64,000 bases of DNA, from the NCBI RefSeq assembly GCF_006716355.1, contig NZ_VFOW01000001.1, positions 186,001-250,000 of the forward strand, read 5' to 3'. The translations under genes were made by a program, and so were the position numbers. Source of the stretch: Stackebrandtia endophytica (GTDB taxonomy: Bacteria; Actinomycetota; Actinomycetes; Mycobacteriales; Micromonosporaceae). Position 1 is the stretch's first letter; every line of letters begins with the position of its first letter. The notes below the pieces were generated by a model. It was not told the origin of the DNA, made no database searches, and was given only the letters and a program-made list of their open reading frames with translations. Positions 59,664 through 64,000 of this stretch are shown in pieces.

Positions 59664-60230
59664 ATGCCCGCCCGCCGGCGCGCGGACGCCGAACGCAACT
59701 ACGCCCGCATACTCGCGGTGGCCGAGGAGCAGGTCGCCGCCCATGGAGTGAACGCGTCGCTGGAACAGATCGCCCGTATCGCCGGAGTCGGCTCGGCGAC
59801 CGTGCGGCGACACTTCCCGACCCGCCGCGAACTGCTGGAAGCAGTGTCCCGAGAACGGATCGAAGCCCTTGGTGCACGTGCCCGGCAACTCATCGATAGC
59901 GAGGACCCACGAAACGCCCTGATTGAGTGGCTGAATGAGGTGGTCGCATATTCCGTGGCCGCTCGAGGGCTCGCGGCCGTGCTGGCTCCCGACGACACCG
60001 CCCCCGATCCAGCACATGTGAACTCCTGCTCGGGGATCCTGGATGACGCGGCGACGCCTCTGCTTCAACGCGCGGCGCGGGCGGGCGCGGTACCCGCGAG
60101 CGTGACGTTGTCCGACCTGCTCATGCTCATCGCCGGAATCGCCATGGCCACCGAACACCATCCCGACGCCGCCGCCCAGGCGGGGCGGCTGTTCCGACTG
60201 GCCGTGGACGGCCTCAGCCCGCTTGGCTGA
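59664..60230 (+). CDS. TetR family repressor of the NmrA-like gene
   Basis: 188 residues. HTH: RNYARILAVAEEQVAAHGVNASLEQIARIAGVGSATVRRHFPTRRELLEAV. The C-terminal effector domain (LLMLIAGIAMATEHHPDAAAQAGRLFRLAVDGL) is typical of TetR_C_SACE_7180-type actinobacterial proteins. Divergent partner of the NmrA-like gene; the intergenic operator pair supports mutual control. Inducer unknown. Confidence 0.88.
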   Translation: MPARRRADAERNYARILAVAEEQVAAHGVNASLEQIARIAGVGSATVRRHFPTRRELLEAVSRERIEALGARARQLIDSEDPRNALIEWLNEVVAYSVAARGLAAVLAPDDTAPDPAHVNSCSGILDDAATPLLQRAARAGAVPASVTLSDLLMLIAGIAMATEHHPDAAAQAGRLFRLAVDGLSPLG

Positions 60231-60264
60231 ACCGGCGGGGCCTAAGCCGGCGACAGATCTGAAT

Positions 60265-60552
60265 TCACCGGCCGGACGATGCCGATAGAGCGAGGCCTTT
60301 ACCTTCTGTGCGCCGATACGACTCGGCGAGGTGTTCTTGAAGTTTCACGTGGCGAAATTGGTATTCAATGTCAACTTGCCGCAGGACGCCGCAGCGAGGT
60401 GCGTCGTTGAGAAAACGCGATAGTCGAAACGGAAGCTTGCGGGTGCATGCGGGGTACGCATGACCGAAGAATGACCGACTCAGGACATCGGCAGCCAGCG
60501 CCATGCCGTATCCGCACCTGGAGAACGCCCCGTCCTCAATCTCCTCGCCCAT
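60265..60552 (-). pseudogene. C-terminal remnant of NACHT-type ATPase
   Basis: A minus-strand open segment ending ...KLPFRLSRFLNDAPRCGVLR, then QVDIEYQFRHVKLQEHLAESY. This matches the ending of actinobacterial NACHT STAND ATPases, which typically close with a LPW.LMRFLDDAHRRGVLRQ..YQFRHARLQDHLA segment. No P-loop or NACHT core is present and the frame has no ribosome site, so it is a broken remainder. It suggests that a conflict-type gene once stood here. Confidence 0.6.
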
Positions 60553-60606
60553 CCAAGACCGATCCCCGGTCTACGTGTTGGTGGTGATGGCGTATGACTG
60601 GATGTC

Positions 60607-62022
60607 ATGCCGGGTAAGGAAACGAACGAACCCTGGTGGCCACGGACTCGGCGGCGGGAACGGGAATGGCCGGGTGCTATCCGGGGTTGGCTTGGCCGGG
60701 TCGGGTTGTTCACGAATGTCGCTCTCGTGTTGTTGCTCGGCTTGACGGTCACCGCCGGTATCACGACGGTGTTGTGGGCGGGCGCCGGTGGCGGCCTAGC
60801 GGTCGTCCCAGCCAATACCAGCGTCTTGGACCTGCTGAAATTGGGACTGACGGTCACCGCCGGCATCGGTGGAGTCGTCGCGCTGGTCGTCGCCTACCGC
60901 AAACAACGCCTCAACGAAACCGCCGAACAGCGACTGGACGCCGCAGCTACCCGCGAGGACACCAAACTCTTCAACGAACGTTTCGGAGCCGCTGCCCAAC
61001 TTCTTGCCAGTGCAGAGCCAGCCAATCGGCTCGCGGGTATCTATGCGATGGCCGGGTTGGCTGACGATTGGAACAACGGTCGCCAGACCTGCATCAACGT
61101 CTTGTGTGGGTACTTGCGCCTGCCCTACACGCCACCATCCGACACCACCGAGGACTTCACACCCGAACAGTCCGCAGAACACGCAGAACGTGCCGCACAC
61201 AGGCAGGTCCGGCACGCGCTCCTCGATCTCCTCGGAGAACGCCTCCGTACCGAACCCGATCCCAGCTACACATGGCACGGATATACCTTCGACCTCGCTG
61301 GTTCGACTATCGACGGCGGCAACCTGGCTGGCATTCAGGTCACCGAAGGCACCAGAATGAACTTTGAAGGTGCAGCCTTCACCGGCGGTGAGGTCTCCTT
61401 CTCTCGCGCGAGGTTCGCAGGCGGCGAGGTCTTCTTCCACCGCGCGGAATTCACCGGTGGCCGGGTCTCCTTCAGCGGTGCGAAGTTCACCGCTGGCCGG
61501 GTCGCCTTCAGGAACGCGGAGTTCACCGGCGGCGAGGTCTCTTTCCACCGCGCGGAATTCACCGGTCGCAGGGTCTCCTTCAGCGGTGCGAAGTTCACCG
61601 GCGGCGAGGTCTCCTTCAGTGGTGCGGAGTTCACCGGCGGCGAGGTTGCCTTCGTCCGTGCGGAATTCGCCGGCGGCCGGGTCTCCTTCGTCGGTGCGAG
61701 GTTCGCAAGCGGCGAGGTCTCCTTCAGTGGTGCGGAGTTCACCGGCGGCGAGGTTGCCTTCGTCGGTGCGAGGTTCGCGGGGGGCGAGGTCTCCTTCCAC
61801 CTCGCAGAGTTCACCAGCGGTGAGGTCTCCTTCCACCTCGCGGAGTTCACCAGCGGCCGGGTGCCCTTCTACCGCGCGGAGTTCACCAGCGCTGAGGTCG
61901 ACTTCCGCAAGGTTGCCGTGTGGGACGTGCCGCCGATATTTGAAAACTTTCCCGACGGGCCACCACAAGGCCTCCACCTGCCCGCGCAATCCGGTGTAAA
62001 GCAGATAGAAACGTCAGACTGA
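60607..62022 (+). CDS. Membrane-anchored 12-residue-repeat (pentapeptide-like) protein, longer paralogue
   Basis: 471 residues. Two helices (LFTNVALVLLLGLTVTAGITTVLW and LGLTVTAGIGGVVALVVAY), then FNERFGAAAQLLAS...RLAGIYAMAGLADDWNNGRQTCINVLCGYLRLPY, nearly matching the gene at 57096. From residue 255 to 434 there are fifteen 12-residue units such as GAEFTGGEVSFS, with Phe every 5 then 7 residues. The C-terminus (PPIFENFPDGPPQGLHLP) also matches the paralogue (PPVIDDFLDGPPEGLLLP). Repeat copies are more alike than in the paralogue, pointing to recent expansion. Ribosome site is weak. Confidence 0.82.
   Translation: MPGKETNEPWWPRTRRREREWPGAIRGWLGRVGLFTNVALVLLLGLTVTAGITTVLWAGAGGGLAVVPANTSVLDLLKLGLTVTAGIGGVVALVVAYRKQRLNETAEQRLDAAATREDTKLFNERFGAAAQLLASAEPANRLAGIYAMAGLADDWNNGRQTCINVLCGYLRLPYTPPSDTTEDFTPEQSAEHAERAAHRQVRHALLDLLGERLRTEPDPSYTWHGYTFDLAGSTIDGGNLAGIQVTEGTRMNFEGAAFTGGEVSFSRARFAGGEVFFHRAEFTGGRVSFSGAKFTAGRVAFRNAEFTGGEVSFHRAEFTGRRVSFSGAKFTGGEVSFSGAEFTGGEVAFVRAEFAGGRVSFVGARFASGEVSFSGAEFTGGEVAFVGARFAGGEVSFHLAEFTSGEVSFHLAEFTSGRVPFYRAEFTSAEVDFRKVAVWDVPPIFENFPDGPPQGLHLPAQSGVKQIETSD
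61369..61908 (+). repeat. Fifteen tandem 36-bp coding repeats
   Basis: Near-identical 36-bp units, with TTCACCGGCGGCGAGG and TCTCCTTC as recurring blocks, encode residues 255-434 of the longer repeat protein. Phase is kept in multiples of 3, so copy number can change without frameshift. Confidence 0.88.
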
Positions 62023-62116
62023 AGCCACACGGCGACGCAAATCTCCCGGCTCGGGATACGTTGTCGTTCCTTCAAACTGGCTTGTCATCTCCTCCGCATA
62101 TGACAAGCCAGCAAAC

Positions 62117-62338
62117 GGATATAAGCACCTTGCATTTACAGGGGGAATTCGTGTCGATTCAGTCCGCGTTGGGACCGATGAGGAGACCATCGCCGATGTG
62201 GTCGGGCACGCCACGACATCGACGACACGACGCATCTACCGTGATGAGTTGCGACCGGTGATTTCAGGCGGCGCCAAAACCATGGGGAATTGGTTGGAGG
62301 AGCAGACGCAGAGGAACGACGAAAAAAATCGTCCTTAG
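62117..62338 (+). pseudogene. Truncated tyrosine integrase, C-terminal fragment
   Basis: The last 74 codons read GYKHLAFTGGIRVDSVRVG, then TDEETIADVVGHATTSTTRR and IYRDELRPVISGGAKTMGNW. GHAT supplies the box II His and IYR the catalytic Tyr of phage-type integrases. The Arg-box region and everything upstream are missing, so it cannot be active. It is transcribed toward the tRNA-Val 3' end, the normal orientation for integrases of actinomycete elements inserted at tRNA genes. Confidence 0.75.
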
Positions 62339-62357
62339 GCCACCTTTTAGGTCCCCT

Positions 62358-62391
62358 GCCCCTCATCGGTTCATCCGGTGGGGGCTTTTTT
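62358..62391 (+). terminator. Rho-independent terminator after integrase remnant
   Basis: GCCCCTCATCGG (62358-62369) pairs with CCGGTGGGGGC (62375-62385) with one bulge and a 5-base loop, followed by six T's. It lies 20 bp beyond the integrase stop and directly before the tRNA 3' end on the other strand. Confidence 0.85.
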
Positions 62392-62393
62392 AC

Positions 62394-62468
62394 TGGTGGT
62401 CGATACTGGGATCGAACCAGTGACCTCTCCGGTGTGAACGGAGCGCTCTCCCGCTGAGCTAATCGACC
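62394..62468 (-). tRNA. tRNA-Val(CAC)
   Basis: Folds as a complete cloverleaf on the minus strand: acceptor GGTCGAT/ATCGACC, D stem GCTC/GAGC, anticodon stem CTCCG/CGGAG with loop TTCACAC (anticodon CAC), T stem ACTGG/CCAGT with TTCGATC, discriminator A and encoded CCA (62396-62394). It reads GUG codons. The 3' end faces the integrase remnant, which makes it a likely past attachment site. Confidence 0.95.
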
Positions 62469-62645
62469 TTCAACGGGCAGAACTCTACCTGAGGTGAACA
62501 GAGTTTCCAACGGGGGGTGGTGGTTTTGCGGGGAGGTGGGTGGTATCGAGGGATTGGGCTGGTCAGCGATGGTGGGGGCGATACGCGTTCGGGCCTGCTG
62601 AGCGCCGCCAGGCGGTAGCGTCGGTCTTCGGGAGGGGGTTTGATC

Positions 62646-63035
62646 ATGGACGGTGCACACGAGGACGAGTTCTCCGCCAGTGAAGACGGGCGGATGGACA
62701 GTGTTGACGATGACGAGATCACCGAGGCCGAACTGGAGGACGACATCTTGTTGGCCGACAGCTATCGGGCCGCCAACAGCTACGGAACCACTCCCGAGGA
62801 GGCCCGCGAGGGCGAAAGTCTGGAGCGACAGTTGGCGCAGGAGGAACCCGATGTGCCACCTGATTCGGTTGACGACGAATGGCCGGACGGCCCGGGACCG
62901 AGAGCGGGCCAATTGGTCGCCGAAGGTGAGGACATGGCCGATGAACTGGCCCCCGACGACGGCATGACCGGGGAGGAGACCGCGGTGCATAAAACCGAGG
63001 CCTCTGACGCCATCGACGAGCGACGGGAATTCTGA
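62646..63035 (+). CDS. DUF5709 family protein
   Basis: 129 residues, very acidic. DSVDDDEITEAELEDDILLADSYRAANSYGTTPEEAREGESLERQLAQEEPDV is the DUF5709 hallmark, and the tail DDGMTGEETAVHKTEASDAIDE is also typical. Disordered, cytoplasmic, actinobacterial. ATG 62646 is preceded by GGGAGGGGG. Stands alone; function unknown. Confidence 0.8.
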   Translation: MDGAHEDEFSASEDGRMDSVDDDEITEAELEDDILLADSYRAANSYGTTPEEAREGESLERQLAQEEPDVPPDSVDDEWPDGPGPRAGQLVAEGEDMADELAPDDGMTGEETAVHKTEASDAIDERREF

Positions 63036-63376
63036 CGAACGACGGAAATCCTGATCCCCGACCGGTGAGAACCAATGCTCCATGTCGGACAATCGGATGA
63101 GATCCGTCGGGTCGGGCGGATCTATGAACCCACTGTTCCGCGCCGGGAATCGCTACGTGTCTACCGTAATGTGCACTCACGCCGTCCTCGGGATGCGACA
63201 CAGTGTCCGTCCATGATGATCACAGCCTTCCCGGGTCATTACCCAAACATCCACTATGCCCTGAGCTGCGAATACACCGAGCATCCGGGCCCGGAAAAGC
63301 CCGCAACCACATCCGATACATCGCTGGACTTCGATGCACCTTTTGTTGCGTCGAGCACGGCTGCGAGAATGCCCCG
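63036..63376. other. 341-bp region upstream of the last gene
   Basis: The frame of the last gene stays open back to 63203, but that part (SVHDDHSLPGSLPKHPLC...) has no family resemblance and low coding character. No repeat or hairpin stands out. Confidence 0.35.
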
Positions 63377-63997
63377 GTGAATGATCCACCTGACTTGATA
63401 GAACGAGTTCGACGTTGGGTCGCGCAGTCCGGTCAGACGCCGGGACCGCCGACCACCGCGTCGACGATAGAGATAGCCGAGGCCGAACTCGGGTTCAAGC
63501 TGCCGCCATTGCTCGTGAGGCTCTACAGCGAAGTCGGGGACGGTCAGTTCGGTCCTGAGTACACGTTGATGCCGATGGTGGATGGGGCCGCCCAAACGAT
63601 CGTCGGTGACTATCACGGTGTCATGGCCAATCGGGATGACTCGGGGTTTGCCTGGCCCGCCGGTGTCATCCCGATCCTGGATTGGGGCTGTGGCATGTAT
63701 GCGGCGGTGGATTGCACCGTCGACTCCGCGCCGGTTCGTCTGTATGAGCCCAATGGACTGTCGAGCGGCAGTGGTTGGCACGAAGCCTGGTTCACCGATA
63801 CCGCCACCTTGGACGAGTGGCTGGAAGCCTGGTTGTCGGGTGCCGCGTGGTTCAGTGAGGACGCCGATCCCGATCAGGTTCACGAGCCCGCTCCGTGGGA
63901 CGAGGTCCGTGTGCGGCTCGCCGATCGCAAACCGCTACGGGAACCGGCCAAGAAGGACAAGCCGTCGCCGCACCGCAAGGGGAAGAAGCGTAAGTGA
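63377..63997 (+). CDS. SMI1/KNR4-like protein
   Basis: 206 residues from GTG 63377. IEIAEAELGFKLPPLLVRLYSEVGDGQFGPEYTLMPM is the SUKH/SMI1_KNR4 core, followed by GVIPILDWGCGMYAAVDCTVDSAPVRLYEP and a C-terminal Lys-rich tail (KKDKPSPHRKGKKRK). In bacteria SUKH proteins often neutralise toxins, but no toxin gene is seen before the window ends. The start could lie farther upstream. Confidence 0.8.
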   Translation: MNDPPDLIERVRRWVAQSGQTPGPPTTASTIEIAEAELGFKLPPLLVRLYSEVGDGQFGPEYTLMPMVDGAAQTIVGDYHGVMANRDDSGFAWPAGVIPILDWGCGMYAAVDCTVDSAPVRLYEPNGLSSGSGWHEAWFTDTATLDEWLEAWLSGAAWFSEDADPDQVHEPAPWDEVRVRLADRKPLREPAKKDKPSPHRKGKKRK

Positions 63998-64000
63998 GTC

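Noticed and set aside
61369-61908. Regular 36-bp repeats as a possible second CRISPR array
   Set aside because: Repeats are contiguous with no unique spacers, stay in frame and encode a regular protein repeat.

Overview
The window is high-GC DNA with GTG starts, 4-base ATGA overlaps inside operons and actinobacterial family content: a conservon-type histidine kinase with its roadblock partner, WYL, MerR, TetR and LacI regulators, a YqjF-like DUF2071 protein, DUF5709, and type I-E CRISPR repeats of the form common in Streptomyces and Thermobifida relatives. A filamentous or soil actinobacterium is the best reading. A Glycomyces or Stackebrandtia-like source is a guess that the sequence alone does not settle.

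Layout. Positions 1-4.4 kb hold the 3' part of a nitrate-sensor-type histidine kinase with a roadblock/LC7 protein, then small genes (membrane protein, NTF2-like protein, RibD-like reductase). At 4.4-7.7 kb a WYL regulator is divergent from a short UvrA-like ATPase. At 7.8-10.9 kb lies a two-gene unit: a trypsin-co-occurring-domain protein and a trypsin/NB-ARC/TPR STAND protein, the most defence-like system here. At 11-14.2 kb a TetR gene is divergent from an MMPL transporter. At 14.3-15.65 kb TerC is preceded by a yybP-ykoY-type (manganese) riboswitch and followed by an unlisted 36-residue membrane microprotein. At 15.8-19.3 kb is a heterodimeric ABC exporter, then a short orphan type I-E CRISPR array (19.45-19.84 kb) transcribed leftward with no cas genes in the window. 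At 20-25 kb are a MerR/GyrI regulator overlapping a BtrH-like gene, a GNAT, DUF488, a DUF2975/YozG pair and small unknowns.

At 25.6-32.1 kb a LacI gene with a tandem palindromic operator heads an apparent operon: ABC ATPase, permease, THI5/NMT1-like lipoprotein, metallo-beta-lactamase-fold hydrolase, glutamine-amidotransferase-like protein and PfkB kinase, probably one uptake and breakdown route for an unidentified compound. At 32-47.5 kb are a methyltransferase, DUF2071, an Hsp70-like protein fused to about 33-residue helical repeats, a secreted alpha-amylase, a glutaminase-STAS fusion, a small ESX-like three-gene unit with a frame-disrupting G8 tract, and lipoprotein, membrane and NTF2-like genes. 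At 47.8-56.5 kb is a complete nucleoside salvage module: nucleoside hydrolase, LacI regulator, ribokinase, two permeases, a double ATPase and a BmpA-type lipoprotein, with matching LacI-type operators at both outer ends.

From about 56.5 kb to the tRNA-Val(CAC) at 62.4 kb the sequence looks like a decayed island: two paralogous 12-residue-repeat membrane proteins, a TetR/NmrA pair with a large symmetric operator, a C-terminal remnant resembling NACHT ATPases, and the last 74 codons of a tyrosine integrase ending next to the tRNA 3' end. A DUF5709 gene and an SMI1/KNR4-like gene close the window.
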